Made by a program: the position numbers and the translations under genes. A stretch of DNA of 64,000 nucleotides from assembly GCA_038501625.1 (NCBI GenBank), contig JAZAYU010000062.1, positions 1,054,001 to 1,118,000 of the forward strand, given 5' to 3'. This document shows, in pieces, positions 14,301-29,300 of this stretch. Each line of letters begins with the position of its first letter. Position 1 is the first letter of the stretch. Source of the DNA: Corbicula japonica (Eukaryota > Mollusca > Bivalvia > Venerida > Cyrenidae). The notes below the pieces were generated by a model, which saw nothing but the letters and a program-made list of their open reading frames with translations, had not been told where the DNA came from and did no database searches.

Positions 14301-17300
14301 CCATTAACACCAAGAAAATAGCTTAGATTCCATATGCAAACAGTGTAGATTGAGATAAGCCTGCACATATCTGCTATCAGATTCATTAGACTATTTCTGA
14401 CGAAGATACCGTATGGGTTATTTTCGAGACCGAAAATTTTTGCAATTTTGCCATAATTTAAATTTTCGTGGTTGTAATTTTAGCGAATTTGCTCCCACAG
14501 AAATTAATTATCGCGTTTTTACTGTTCCAGTGCATTCATATTGCTATGTTTCTTGTAATCCTGTACCTATGTACAGGTGTAAAAATTAAGTAGAAGAAGT
14601 GTTTGCCATGGTGTGAAAGCTGTGCATTTAACAGTGGTATTTTATCAAACTGTAATAAATTAAATTGCCCGTAGCATAATTGAAATCCATTTTAATTACA
14701 AAGGTGATAATCGACGGAATAATAACTGTGACCACCGCAGATATAGACTTTATGAAGCGATAATAAACATTTAGTCCGCTGGGACAATTATAAAGCCTTT
14801 TCAAACAGCTTATTTAGTATCACTCATTTGCATTATTTGTTAAGCATAGTATATGCAGCAAATTTGGAAAGTATGAAATATTCTCTACTCATGATTTAAT
14901 GTTTGTCGTCAATATCCAATGATTTTGACTCCCGAACCGTTAATTGTATTGGTACTTACCTAATCTGCCCGAATATATCTAAACTTGTGCACTATAGGAC
15001 ATACTCGATTAACCCAGAACAAAAAGAAATAGCAACGGCAGTTTTTATCAAGCATATGGTACAGTCTAGCAATATAGTGCACTTCGCGTAAGTAAAGTTT
15101 GGAATTTTTGGCGTTCATTATTTTAGCGAATTCACGACGATTGCGAAAATAGCGAAACTATCATCCTCGCGAAGATAACCCATTATATGGTATGAACAAT
15201 GTAGATCCATATCAGACTTAACATCTGTGCATTCAGATAAGGATCTACTTTAGTCGCTCCTTGATGCATTAATTTATTTCTGACCAAGAAGCAAACTGAT
15301 TGCATGTGCAATATAAGCCATACCTGTAGAGTAAAATGTTTAAAGTTTAATCTTATCTACTTGCAAGTTAATTATTATATTTATTTTACATTTTGAGGTC
15401 TTAAATGCTTTGTAGTGATGTCAGCTAAGGTTATTGTATTTTGTGCTGTTTGAAGAATGTTTAACCTTCTACTACGTGAATATGACTTTTATCAGATTGG
15501 TGAACAGTGTAGATCAAGATCAGCCAGCTTATCTGTCCTTTCTGATGTACAGTGAAACTTGCCTTAGCAGCCACCTGAAAATAGCAACCACCTGTCTTAA
15601 ACAGCCAGTTTGAATATGACATAAACTGACCCACCTGTCTTCAGCAGCCGCTTTTTGTCACTCCCTTGGGTGGCTGCTAAAGACAGGTTTGACTGTATAC
15701 TGTTTTCTTCTAGGTCAGGAAATAGCTGTTTTAATCTAAAAGTGATCTGTGTAGATCCTGATCAGAGACCATGGATGTGCCAGCTGATCTGGATCGATAT
15801 TGGTCACCCTTGAGGTTAAAGCCATATCTAATATACTATTAGGTCTCTGCTCAATATGAAACATGTGAACTGCCAAGGTGTAAACACTCAATGTTTTAAA
15901 TTTCAGAGTTATTATCCGTTTGTATCTGATGTACACTGTGACTACTTACTCTCAGATGACAAGAAGCTTGATACGGTGCAGTGCTTGCAACAGCATTATT
16001 TCAAGCTCTTAGCATACAAAGGGGACATTTTAGCATCAGCAATGGCAAATATCAGGTAACATAACATTTTAACCTTTTATAAGCTAAACCCAGCTTATGC
16101 CACTTTGTGGTCAGTATAGACCCAGACCATCCTGTGTATCCACTGTATCAATGTGACCATTGTCTGCTTTTCAGTTACTAAATTCATGATTCTTCCGAGA
16201 TAAGAGTTATCCAACTCAACCTGGCATCAACATCACACATTTACTTTAAAAATTTTAGAACTTGGTACATCACTAAGAAACTACTTAAGATCAATTCTAA
16301 TTTCAGACTTGGAAAATAGATAGAATATCATAATCTACCTCAAAACCAACAAGTCAGTACAAGATTTTGTGTGTTAAAAGTGTTAAAGTTTTGAACATGC
16401 AGTTATTCTATATCTTCTGTAATACAAAAGATATCCCCTTTCAACTAAGAATTAATACTTGCCATCATAATTTTTTTCAAATAAGTACCATAACTCTTCT
16501 TCAAATGTTTTACTGTTTTGACTCCATTTTACTTTTATGTTAAATTTGTTTATGCACTTGGCCCTAATCTTTACCAATATTCAAGTGACTGATATTAAAC
16601 TGGAACTTAAAATAAATGTCCAGCCTCATGACATACTCATTTCAAACAAGTCATAACTCTTACAAACTTTTTCATTCAATTTTTTTTTATTTAAGTTATT
16701 TATTTTAAATCCTGATTGAAAGGCAAAGATGTGCCTTTGGTTCTACACTGTTTGCATATGTGATAAAACATGCTTATATGGAGTAAATGGTTAAAGCGGC
16801 ATGACTTCAATTTAACCCACTCTTGTATGAAATATTTCATGTACATGTATTTGAAACTATAGGCACAAATTTGCAGCATTAGTTCGGGCTAATAAAATTT
16901 TAATTTACTAAAATAAATTTGGTCCACGCGACTTAAAGCGAAAGTAGGATTTCTGAAACGTCACAAAAATCGAGATCGCGCATGAAGTTGTCTCTTCTTA
17001 AAAATCATTGCTAAATATACCTCCACTTTATTTAGCTTCTTAAAACGATAATTTAACAATTTCATTGAAAATCCCGTCTATAAGAAAGAATTTGATCGGA
17101 CCTTTTGTGTTCTGTTAGAGATTTTATATATTGGAGTCTATATTGACAAATATGATTTCTCAATAGTATATTCTTACAGTTTAGGGCTTGGGCTTTAAAT
17201 AACATTGGTTATTTTGATGGAAATAAATTCATATCAGTTTTGCAAAATTATTCTGCTGAATTTTAATGGTGGAAAGCCTTGTTTCACTATCAATAGAAAA

Positions 17301-20300
17301 TATTCGAGTTAAAATGAAATGACTGTCACTAACATGACATGTAATAGTTGTACAATAACTTATAATTCAGTATATCACTACATTTTAGTCAAAGTTTAGT
17401 GCTGACAGACACCAAGAGGGACAGGAAATCCTCTTCCCCAGACCTCGGTTTAGATGGCAAATCAGTCATACCTATCAAGTTTGAATATGCTGACGACCTT
17501 GAAGCAGAAGCGACCTTGACCCAGATACAGGATGCTCTAACTGTGCTGATACAGGAATTTATAGCAGCAGAAAACAGTGAAGATTATGAGAATGTTCCGA
17601 TAAAGTTTGGGGATCTTGTCCGCTTGTTCCGACACACGTCACAGCATGTCCTGCATGAAATCATGATGGATATGTTTGACTGCCCTAGTAACTGCAAAGA
17701 TAAATTAAAAGTAAGATTAGTTTTTGAGTTTTCAATTAATTTATTTTGTTTGGCATACTTTAAGAAAAACATGTCATAAGATAGTTAACACACACCAAGT
17801 TGTATGATTGCAAACTTCCCACACTCAGATACATCCATATTCACCCTCTCACTTGAGTGATGACCACACTTAGTCATGTGGAAGAAGGTATAATTACCTA
17901 AATATTATAAAACCTCACATGAACATTTGAGTATGAAACTGATTTTTGAGCCATGCAGACTTTTGACTGTCATAAGGCTATAAATGAGAGTTTTGAAATA
18001 ATGGGGTCTGAAAAATGCACATTTAACTTATTTGAATTAATAGCTAGATAGTAGTTTACAACTTAATGGAAGTGACTTCTGTGGTTCCAATAACAATATA
18101 AATAAGACATCCCAGCTTGGGTGACAGATGATATTTTCTTCCCTTAACTGCTTTATGCTTTATGAGTATATAGTGTTAAGAAGTGTTTGTTAATTATATC
18201 TTCAGTCAATGATTTTGAAATTCATAAGTTAGGTGTTATTTTCCAGTTTTCAGGTCAGAAGATCTACCTTGATGCTCTGGAGACATGTGGGACAGAGGCG
18301 TGTCTGTTGTCATTTCTGCACTGTTTGAACGAGGGTCACGTAGACAAGTTCCAAGAGTCCCAGTTCCTGCACTCTTTGTCATTGGTACACACAGTTTCAG
18401 AAACTGTTCAGGTGGAACTTTATGTAAGTCCACATATAATACTTTACTCTCATGGCAGGCCATCAATCATGTAGTCAGCCAGTGTAGATCAAGATTAGCC
18501 AGCACATCCATGCATTCTGATCTGGACCTACTTGAGTAACCGAGTACTCAATCAATCATCTGAGTATCGAATACTAAAATCTGCAACTTGAGTAATCAGA
18601 TATATTTTTTATACACCCGTTTGAAAAACGGGACGTATTATGGGAACACCTGCTGCGGGTGGGCGGGTTGGCGGGTGGGCAGGCGGGAGGGCTGGCGGGC
18701 GGCGTCCACATGGTTTCCGCACTCTAAGTCAAAGAGTTTTCATCCGATCTTTATCAAACTTGGTGAATATGTTGGTGGGCATAATATCTCGACCAAGTTC
18801 TATAAATAGCCAAATCCCCCAGGCACTCCTGAATTATGGCCCTTGAATTGTCCAAAATTACTGTTTCCGCTCTCTAAGTCAAAGAGTTTTCATCCGGTCT
18901 TTATCAAACTTGGTGAATATGTTGGTGGGCATAATATATCGACCAAGTTCTATAACCAGCCAAATCCCCACAGGCACTCCTGAATTATGGCCCTTGAATT
19001 GTCCAAAATTACTGTTTCCGCACTCTAAGTCAAAGAGTTTTCATCCATTCTTTATCAATCTTGGTGAATATGTTGGTGGGCATAATATCTCGACCAAGTT
19101 CTATAACCAGCCAAATCCCCCCATGCACTCCTGAATTATGGCCCTTGACTTGTCCAAAATTACTGTTTCTGCTCTCTAAGTCAAAGAGTTTTCATCCGGT
19201 CATTATCAAACTTGGTGAATATGTTGGTAGGCATAATATCTCGACCAAGTTTTATAACCAGCCAAATCCCCCCAGGCACTCCTGAATTATGGCCCTTGAA
19301 TTGTCAAAATTACTGTTTCCGCTCTCTAAGTCAAAGAGTTTTCATCCGGTCTTTATCAAACTTGGTGAATATGTTGGTGGACATAATATCTCGACCAAGT
19401 TCTATAACCAGCCAAATCCCCCCATGCACTCCAGAATTATGGCCCTTGAATTGTCCAAAATAAGGGTTTACGCTCTCTAAGTCAAAGAGTTTTCATCCGG
19501 TCTTTATCAAACTTGGTGAATATGTTGGTGGACATAATATCTTGACCAAGTTCTATAACCTGCCAAATCCCCCCAGGCACTCTTGAATTATGGCCCTTGA
19601 ATTGTCCAAAATTACTGTTTCCGCTCTCTTAGTCAAAGAGTTCCATCCGGTCTTTATCAAACTTGGTGAATATGTTGGTGGGCATAATATCTCGACCAAA
19701 TTCTATAACCTGCCGAATCCCCCCAGGCACTCCTGAATTATGGCCCTTGAATTGTCCAAAAACTGAATTAGCGGTATCTGCTCTTCAAGTCGAATAATTT
19801 TCATCGGATCGTTAAATTTGATGATCAGCATTTTGACGGGCGTATTTTGTGTCAGTTTGGCACTCTTGTTTATAAATCTAATCAATTTGTTTTGTTTTTA
19901 ATTCTTTTGAGATACAGTGTTAAAGGCAAGCTGCCGATAAGGGCCCAACCTGCCATAAATTTAATCCCCACAGGTGATGCAATTAACACTGTGAAGTTGT
20001 TGTGAGATTTCAAAATTTAATGTAAAATTAAGATCCCAATTTGCACTTTTCACTTACGGTATGTCAATTAACAAAGTTTTGATAGCACAGATCTATTGCT
20101 TTTTAATTATTTTGACAATACCAAAGTGAAAAGCAGAAATAAATCCAGCAGAAAAAAAATCCATCAAAAATTCAAATTGCAGATTATTATCTAATTTTCC
20201 GAGATAATTCGCTTCACAATACGGACGGGGTAAAATATAAAAAAAAACTTTTTTTTACTTATCTTAAGGTAAGAGCTGTGTAATGAATACCTTTATCCAG

Positions 20301-23300
20301 AAGAGTATCCAAGGGAGGTAACTATAGTAGTAAATTAGGGTAGATTTCTGTCATGCAAGAGGACTTGAAGCTAATTTTTTTGTAAGCCTAGAGCTTAAAT
20401 AATTGGAATAAATCTTTTTTCCTGTGTAATTCTGTCATTGAATATAAAATTCTCATGATTTAAACTAAAATAAGCAAAATAATCAAGATTAAAGGGGAAT
20501 TCGCTATCAGAATAGTGTTTATTCAAGTCATCAATTTGAAAATTTCTAAAACTGGACGGTAAACTTCTCTGAAATTTTGTTAAAATTTTGTTTAAGGTAT
20601 ATAGTTAAAAATGGTAAAGTTTGGTATATTGCACCAATCAGGATTTTGCACAATTTTCATTAATTTAGTCTCGCGAAATATAAAAAAATGCATTTTTTAA
20701 ATTTATTTAGTCAAAAAATGTCATTTTAAGATAAATTCTGTATTCATATATTATATCTTAAATTGGTTTAGTAAAATATACCATATTTTGGATTAACTGT
20801 AAAAATTAGGGTTGAATTTATCAATAACAAAAAATTTTGTCACCGATTAAATAAGTTGGATACTTACACTTTTTTTTCTCACTTTTTTAAATAAAAAAAA
20901 GCTGAAAATCTCAAAAACTACACGGTGAAAATCATTAAAATTTTGCATACAAGTCAGTGGTATGAAGCAGTTGATGAAAATATAATCAGATGTTGGATTC
21001 TTAATAGTGCCTATTACACAGCTCTTACCTTAATTTATATGAAGTTTGTGGTGCAGAGTAACTGGAAGATGAAAGACGATGAACAGACACTCATAACTAT
21101 GCATTCGATCTCTTCCATAATAACCAGTAATACTAGATCTGTGCCCAAGGTTATAAAACTGAGCATGGAAACCAGTCTCAAATCTCAAGCATCTGATTGG
21201 CTGAAATGGCGACTGGTGCTTGAGATTTGAGAGTGGTTTCCAAACTCAGTTTTATAACCTTCAGCCCTGAAGATTATCCAACTTTACTACTCATTGCCAT
21301 CCCTTATATGTAGGAAAGGGTTCATGTTACAGAGATACCTCACTGCTATCTTATGTTTTAGGATTTCTGTAAGACGTCAGAAAAGTCCCAATGCTGGATG
21401 TCTCTAGGAAGTATCATCGGAAGAACTAGTGATGACGAGTTGAAGGTCAGTGAAATAACCTTGCTAATTTCATTAAATTTACAAAATTGTATTTATTTAT
21501 TCTAAATTCACATTTTTTTCTTTTCAGTCAAACTTTATCTTTTGTCTTTGAGTTTCATAAATAACTATCCAGATGACAAAAACACTAACGCTATCTTATT
21601 TCCATTATATGGTACTTAAAAATATAGTATGTTGTTGGTAAAATATACACTTCCATGATTAAGCGAAGCTCGACATTATTTATTCAATTTATATCCCCAC
21701 TATCATCTGATTGGATTGAACAGTTAAACTTTTATTTATAAAATAATCTGATAGTTTTAATTTTTATGCCCCCGCCATGAAATGGCGACGGGCATTAAGA
21801 GTTGCTCCTGTCCATCCGTCCGTCCCTCCGACCGGATAAATTGGTACTTAGGTGGCTATAGGGACATTAGGTAACTGTACATTTTCTTTGATGTCATTCA
21901 TTCCGTAATGGGTTTATGTGGCTATTTCGGTTTATGTGGCTAAAAAGAACAATGGGGAGAACAAAAGGATAGCCACTTAAGTACCAATTTGTCAGGACGT
22001 CCGTCCGTCCGTCCGATATTTTCGCGAACGCAACTCCTATTACACTACTGGTGGGAATTAAATGAAACTTGACCACAATCCTTGGCCTGATATGTTATTG
22101 TGCATGAAGGTGGGGTTTCGCTCTTACATGTTCCGTTCAGAAGTTATGGCCCTTTGATACTTCCATTTACATTAGTTTTAATAGGAGTATATCTCGTGAA
22201 CGCAACTCCTCCTACACTACTGGTGGGAATTTAATGAAACTTGACCACAATGCTTGGCCTGATATGTTGTTGTGCATAAAGGTGGGGTTTCGCTCTTACT
22301 TGTTCCGTTCAGAAGTTATGGCCCTTTGATACTTCCATTTACATTAGTTTTTATAGGAGTATATCTTGTGAACGCAACTCCTCCTACTCTACTGGTGGGA
22401 ATTTAATGAAACTTGACCACAATGCTTGGCCTGATATGTTGTTGTGCATGAAGGTGGGGTTTCGCTCTTACATGTTCCGTTCAGAAGTTATGGCCCTTTG
22501 ATACTTCCATTTACATTAGTTTTAATAGGAGTATATCTCGTGAATGCAACTCCTCCTGCACCTCTGCTGGGAATTTGATGAAACTTTACCGCAATGCTTG
22601 GCCTGATATGTTGTTGTGCATAAAGGTGGGGTTTTGCTCTTACAAGTTCCGTTCAGAAGTTATGGCCCTTTGATTTTCATTAGTTTTAATAGGAATATAT
22701 CTTGTTTCTTATATTTTGTGTTAAGCAAAATATGCATTTTGCCCATAACTTTAAAACTACTTGAGATACTGCCTTGAAACTTGAAATATATTTTCACCAT
22801 TAAAATCTACATCATAACCAACAAGACCCATAACCCTGCTTCCAATATTTTTCAAATTATGCCCCTTTTTATGCCCCCGAAGGGAGGCATATAGTAATCG
22901 CACTGTCCATTCGTCCGTCCGTCCGTCTGTCCGTCCGTCCGTCTTTCCGTCCGTCTGCAATAATCTTCTCCTCGCTTCTCCTCAGAAACCGCTTGAGGGA
23001 TTTCTTTGAAACTTCACAGGAATGTTTGTCACCAAGCCTAGTTGTGCATATCGTCAGGAATTTCTGCTTGGATTATTTTTGGCTGAGTTATGGCCCTTTT
23101 AAGCAAAATCTTGTCCTCGCTTCTTCTCCCAAACCGCTTGAGGGATTTCATTGAAACTTCACAGGAATGTTTGTCACCAAGTGTAGATGTGCATATCCGA
23201 AGGAATTTCTGATCGGATTATTTTTGGCGGAGTTATGGACCTTTTTACCTAACCCTAACCCTAACGTAAACTGAAACCGCTTGAGGGATTTCATTGAAAC

Positions 23301-26300
23301 TTCACAGGAGTGTTTGTCACCAAGACTTATTGTGCATATCCAAAGGAATTTCTGATCGGATTATTTTTGGCTGAGTTATGGGCCTTTTTACCTAACCCTA
23401 ACCCTAAACCCTAACCCTAAGGTAAATTTTGTTTACGCAGTAGAGGTTACATTTTTTGTCCGATTGTCATGAAATTTGGTCAGGATGTTTGTCCCAATGA
23501 TTTCTCGGACGAGTTCCAATATGGGTCATCAGGGTCCAAAAACTAGGTCACTGTTACTAAAAATAGAATTTTCTTGTTAACACTCTAGCGGTCACATTTT
23601 TGTTCTGATTGTCATGAAACTTGGTCAGGATGTTTGTCCCAATGATTTGTCAGAAGAATTCGAATACGGGTCATCTGGGTCCAAAAACTAGGTCACTGTT
23701 ACTTAAAATAGAATTTTGTTGTTAACACTCTAGCGGGCACATTTTTGCTCCGATTGTCATGAAACTTGGTCAGGATGTTTGTCCCAATGAATTCTCGGAT
23801 GAGTTCGAATAAGGGTCATCTGGGTCCAAAAACTAGGTCACCGTTACTATAAATAGAATTTTCTTGTTAACACTCTAGCAGTCACATTTTTGCTCCAATT
23901 ATCATGAAACTTGGTCAGGATATTTGTCCCAATTATTTCTAGGCTGAGTTTGAATATGGGTCATCTGGGTCCAAAAACTAGGTCACTGTAACTAAAATTA
24001 GAATTTTCTTGTTAACACTCTAGCGGTCACATTTTTGTTCTGATTGTCATGACACTTGGTCAGGATGTTTGTCCCTATGATTTCTGGGACAATTTTGAAT
24101 ATGGGTCGTCTGGGTCCAAAAACTAGGTCACTGTTACTAAAAATACAATTTTCTTGTTAACACTCTAGAGGTCACATTTTTGCTCCGATTGTCATGAAAC
24201 TTGGTCAGGATGTTTGTCCCAATGATTTCTCAGATAAGTTCGAATATAGGTCATCTGGGTCCAAAAACTAGGTCACTGATTCTAAAAATAGAATTTTCTT
24301 GTTTACACTATAGTGGTCACACTTTAATCTGATTATCAGATTGTAAAGAAACTTGGTCAGGACATATGTCCCAGTTATTAATTGGACGAGTTTGAATATG
24401 GGTCACCTGGGGTCAAAAACTAGGTCACTGTTACTATAAATAGAAAAATCTTGTCCAGGCTGTAAATTTGTTATTTCTCATTGGACAAAAACAAAATGAC
24501 AAAAACACTAACGCTATCTTATTTCCATTATATGGTACTTAAAAATATAGTATGTTGTTGGTAAAATATACACTTCCATGATTAAGCGAAGCTCGACATT
24601 ATTTATTCAATTTATATCCCCACTATCATCTGATTGGATTGAACAGTTAAACTTTTATTTATAAAATAATCTGATAGTTTTAATTTTTATGCCCCCGCCA
24701 TGAAATGGCGACGGGCATTAAGAGTTGCTCCTGTCCATCCGTCCGTCCCTCCGACCGGATAAATTGGTACTTAGGTGGCTATAGGGACATTAGGTAACTG
24801 TACATTTTCTTTGATGTCATTCATTCCGTAATGGGTTTATGTGGCTATTTCGGTTTATGTGGCTAAAAAGAACAATGGGGAGAACAAAAGGATAGCCACT
24901 TAAGTACCAATTTGTCAGGACGTCCGTCCGTCCGTCCGATATTTTCGCGAACGCAACTCCTATTACACTACTGGTGGGAATTAAATGAAACTTGACCACA
25001 ATCCTTGGCCTGATATGTTATTGTGCATGAAGGTGGGGTTTCGCTCTTACATGTTCCGTTCAGAAGTTATGGCCCTTTGATACTTCCATTTACATTAGTT
25101 TTAATAGGAGTATATCTCGTGAACGCAACTCCTCCTACACTACTGGTGGGAATTTAATGAAACTTGACCACAATGCTTGGCCTGATATGTTGTTGTGCAT
25201 AAAGGTGGGGTTTCGCTCTTACTTGTTCCGTTCAGAAGTTATGGCCCTTTGATACTTCCATTTACATTAGTTTTTATAGGAGTATATCTTGTGAACGCAA
25301 CTCCTCCTACACTACTGGTGGGAATTTAATGAAACTTGACCACAATGCTTGGCCTGATATGTTGTTGTGCATGAAGGTGGGGTTTCGCTCTTACATGTTC
25401 CGTTCAGAAGTTATGGCCCTTTGATACTTCCATTTACATTAGTTTTAATAGGAGTATATCTCGTGAATGCAACTCCTCCTGCACCTCTGCTGGGAATTTG
25501 ATGAAACTTTACCGCAATGCTTGGCCTGATATGTTGTTGTGCATAAAGGTGGGGTTTTGCTCTTACAAGTTCCGTTCAGAAGTTATGGCCCTTTGATTTT
25601 CATTAGTTTTAATAGGAATATATCTTGTTTCTTATATTTTGTGTTAAGCAAAATATGCATTTTGCCCATAACTTTAAAACTACTTGAGATACTGCCTTGA
25701 AACTTGAAATATATTTTCACCATTAAAATCTACATCATAACCAACAAGACCCATAACCCTGCTTCCAATATTTTTCAAATTATGCCCCTTTTTATGCCCC
25801 CGAAGGGAGGCATATAGTAATCGCACTGTCCATTCGTCCGTCCGTCCGTCTGTCCGTCCGTCCGTCCGTCCGTCCGATATTTTCGCGAACGCAACTCCTA
25901 TTACACTACTGGTGGGAATTAAATGAAACTTGACCACAATCCTTGGCCTGATATGTTATTGTGCATGAAGGTGGGGTTTCGCTCTTACATGTTCCGTTCA
26001 GAAGTTATGGCCCTTTGATACTTCCATTTACATTAGTTTTAATAGGAGTATATCTCGTGAACGCAACTCCTCCTACACTACTGGTGGGAATTTAATGAAA
26101 CTTGACCACAATGCTTGGCCTGATATGTTGTTGTGCATAAAGGTGGGGTTTCGCTCTTACTTGTTCCGTTCAGAAGTTATGGCCCTTTGATACTTCCATT
26201 TACATTAGTTTTTATAGGAGTATATCTTGTGAACGCAACTCCTCCTACACTACTGGTGGGAATTTAATGAAACTTGACCACAATGCTTGGCCTGATATGT

Positions 26301-29300
26301 TGTTGTGCATGAAGGTGGGGTTTCGCTCTTACATGTTCCGTTCAGAAGTTATGGCCCTTTGATACTTCCATTTACATTAGTTTTAATAGGAGTATATCTC
26401 GTGAATGCAACTCCTCCTGCACCTCTGCTGGGAATTTGATGAAACTTTACCGCAATGCTTGGCCTGATATGTTGTTGTGCATAAAGGTGGGGTTTTGCTC
26501 TTACAAGTTCCGTTCAGAAGTTATGGCCCTTTGATTTTCATTAGTTTTAATAGGAATATATCTTGTTTCTTATATTTTGTGTTAAGCAAAATATGCATTT
26601 TGCCCATAACTTTAAAACTACTTGAGATACTGCCTTGAAACTTGAAATATATTTTCACCATTAAAATCTACATCATAACCAACAAGACCCATAACCCTGC
26701 TTCCAATATTTTTCAAATTATGCCCCTTTTTATGCCCCCGAAGGGAGGCATATAGTAATCGCACTGTCCATTCGTCCGTCCGTCCGTCTGTCCGTCCGTC
26801 CGTCTTTCCGTCCGTCTGCAATAATCTTCTCCTCGCTTCTCCTCAGAAACCGCTTGAGGGATTTCTTTGAAACTTCACAGGAATGTTTGTCACCAAGCCT
26901 AGTTGTGCATATCGTCAGGAATTTCTGCTTGGATTATTTTTGGCTGAGTTATGGCCCTTTTAAGCAAAATCTTGTCCTCGCTTCTTCTCCCAAACCGCTT
27001 GAGGGATTTCATTGAAACTTCACAGGAATGTTTGTCACCAAGTGTAGATGTGCATATCCGAAGGAATTTCTGATCGGATTATTTTTGGCGGAGTTATGGA
27101 CCTTTTTACCTAACCCTAACCCTAACGTAAACTGAAACCGCTTGAGGGATTTCATTGAAACTTCACAGGAGTGTTTGTCACCAAGACTTATTGTGCATAT
27201 CCAAAGGAATTTCTGATCGGATTATTTTTGGCTGAGTTATGGGCCTTTTTACCTAACCCTAACCCTAAACCCTAACCCTAAGGTAAATTTTGTTTACGCA
27301 GTAGAGGTTACATTTTTTGTCCGATTGTCATGAAATTTGGTCAGGATGTTTGTCCCAATGATTTCTCGGACGAGTTCCAATATGGGTCATCAGGGTCCAA
27401 AAACTAGGTCACTGTTACTAAAAATAGAATTTTCTTGTTAACACTCTAGCGGTCACATTTTTGTTCTGATTGTCATGAAACTTGGTCAGGATGTTTGTCC
27501 CAATGATTTGTCAGAAGAATTCGAATACGGGTCATCTGGGTCCAAAAACTAGGTCACTGTTACTTAAAATAGAATTTTGTTGTTAACACTCTAGCGGGCA
27601 CATTTTTGCTCCGATTGTCATGAAACTTGGTCAGGATGTTTGTCCCAATGAATTCTCGGATGAGTTCGAATAAGGGTCATCTGGGTCCAAAAACTAGGTC
27701 ACCGTTACTATAAATAGAATTTTCTTGTTAACACTCTAGCAGTCACATTTTTGCTCCAATTATCATGAAACTTGGTCAGGATATTTGTCCCAATTATTTC
27801 TAGGCTGAGTTTGAATATGGGTCATCTGGGTCCAAAAACTAGGTCACTGTAACTAAAATTAGAATTTTCTTGTTAACACTCTAGCGGTCACATTTTTGTT
27901 CTGATTGTCATGACACTTGGTCAGGATGTTTGTCCCTATGATTTCTGGGACAATTTTGAATATGGGTCGTCTGGGTCCAAAAACTAGGTCACTGTTACTA
28001 AAAATACAATTTTCTTGTTAACACTCTAGAGGTCACATTTTTGCTCCGATTGTCATGAAACTTGGTCAGGATGTTTGTCCCAATGATTTCTCAGATAAGT
28101 TCGATTATAGGTCATCTGGGTCCAAAAACTAGGTCACTGATTCTAAAAATAGAATTTTCTTGTTTACACTATAGTGGTCACACTTTAATCTGATTATCAG
28201 ATTGTAAAGAAACTTGGTCAGGACATATGTCCCAGTTATTAATTGGACGAGTTTGAATATGGGTCACCTGGGGTCAAAAACTAGGTCACTGTTACTATAA
28301 ATAGAAAAATCTTGTCCAGGCTGTAAATTTGTTATTTCTCATTGGATTTTAAAATAACTTGGCTCAAATGTTTACCATGACAAGGTGTACTTTCGTGTAC
28401 AGTACCATGCCTGTTGGTCCAAGGTCAAGGTCACCTTTACAAAAAATAACTTTTTCTTGTCTGGGCTGTTAATTCCTAATGAATGAAGTGATTTCAAAAT
28501 AACTTTACATAAATGTTCACCATGACAAAGGGATGTGTTGCTTACAATACCCATGCCGGTAGGTCAAAGGTCAAGGTCACTGTTACGAAAAATAGCATTT
28601 TCTTTTCCAAGCTGTAGATTTGTTGTTTCTTATTGGATTTTAAAATAACTTGGTGTAAATGTTCACCATATGGGTCTTGGGTCTTGTACAACACAACTTT
28701 GTTGTACTCAGGTGAGTGATAAAGGGCCATCATGGCCCTCTGGTTCATATTACCCACATCACATGTAGTAAGGTTCATAACTCTAATAATCATTTTCCAG
28801 GATAATTTCCCCAATAATCTTCGAATTAAAAAAAAAAAATGTAATATTTAACTTTATTTAACTATATATTTACTACAGACTTAAAATATATGATCCTTTC
28901 ATCTTTCACATTATATGCATGCAGTATGCTTTGTCTTCCACAAGCATATTTTTCATTACATATGTATACCTATTCGATTTCAAAGCTGCATTTCGGGGGC
29001 ATATGTCAATTTCAAGTGACAGCTCTTGTTCACTTACATTTTGTGTTAAGAAAAATATACACTTTGCCCTTAACTTGTTTGGAATGGAGGGATTTCAAAA
29101 TAACTTGGCACAAATGTTCACCATAACAAGGCGGTGTGTCGTGACAATACCCATGCCTGTAGGTCCAAGGTCAAGGTCACTGTTACTAAAAATAGAATTT
29201 TCTTGCAAAATCTTGTCCGCTCTGTAACTTTGTTATTTCTTATTGGATTTTTGAATAACTTGGTACAGTCGGGCTCCGCTATATCGGGGTCTGTGGGGTC

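Larger units (their letters stand above)
22970..23425 (+). repeat. Core tandem repeat B (about 143 bp x 3)
   Basis: Marked by 'aaaccgcttgagggatttc' at about 22,985, 23,128 and 23,272, and by 'ttcacaggaatgtttgtcac'. Two of the copies run into telomere-like CCCTAA blocks. Confidence 0.85.
21573..24485 (+). repeat. Segmental duplication, copy 1 (about 2.9 kb)
   Basis: Starts 'atgacaaaaacactaacgct' and ends 'ttatttctcattgga'. It is nearly identical to the sequence from 24,496 onward, at an offset of 2,923 bp in its left part. Differences noticed are single bases, such as 'tactctactgg' against 'tacactactgg'. Confidence 0.9.

Noticed and set aside
18588..19480. Series of overlapping frames of about 75 codons in the 151-bp repeat
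   Set aside because: Same peptide repeated every 151 bp, shifting at each copy; repeat artefact.
21894..26821. Minus-strand frames rich in T-D-G-R-T-D
   Set aside because: Translation of the (GTCC)n microsatellite and duplicated core repeats.
23248..27281. CCCTAA blocks as a chromosome end or fusion point
   Set aside because: They are only a few units long, embedded in an intronic repeat and duplicated with it.
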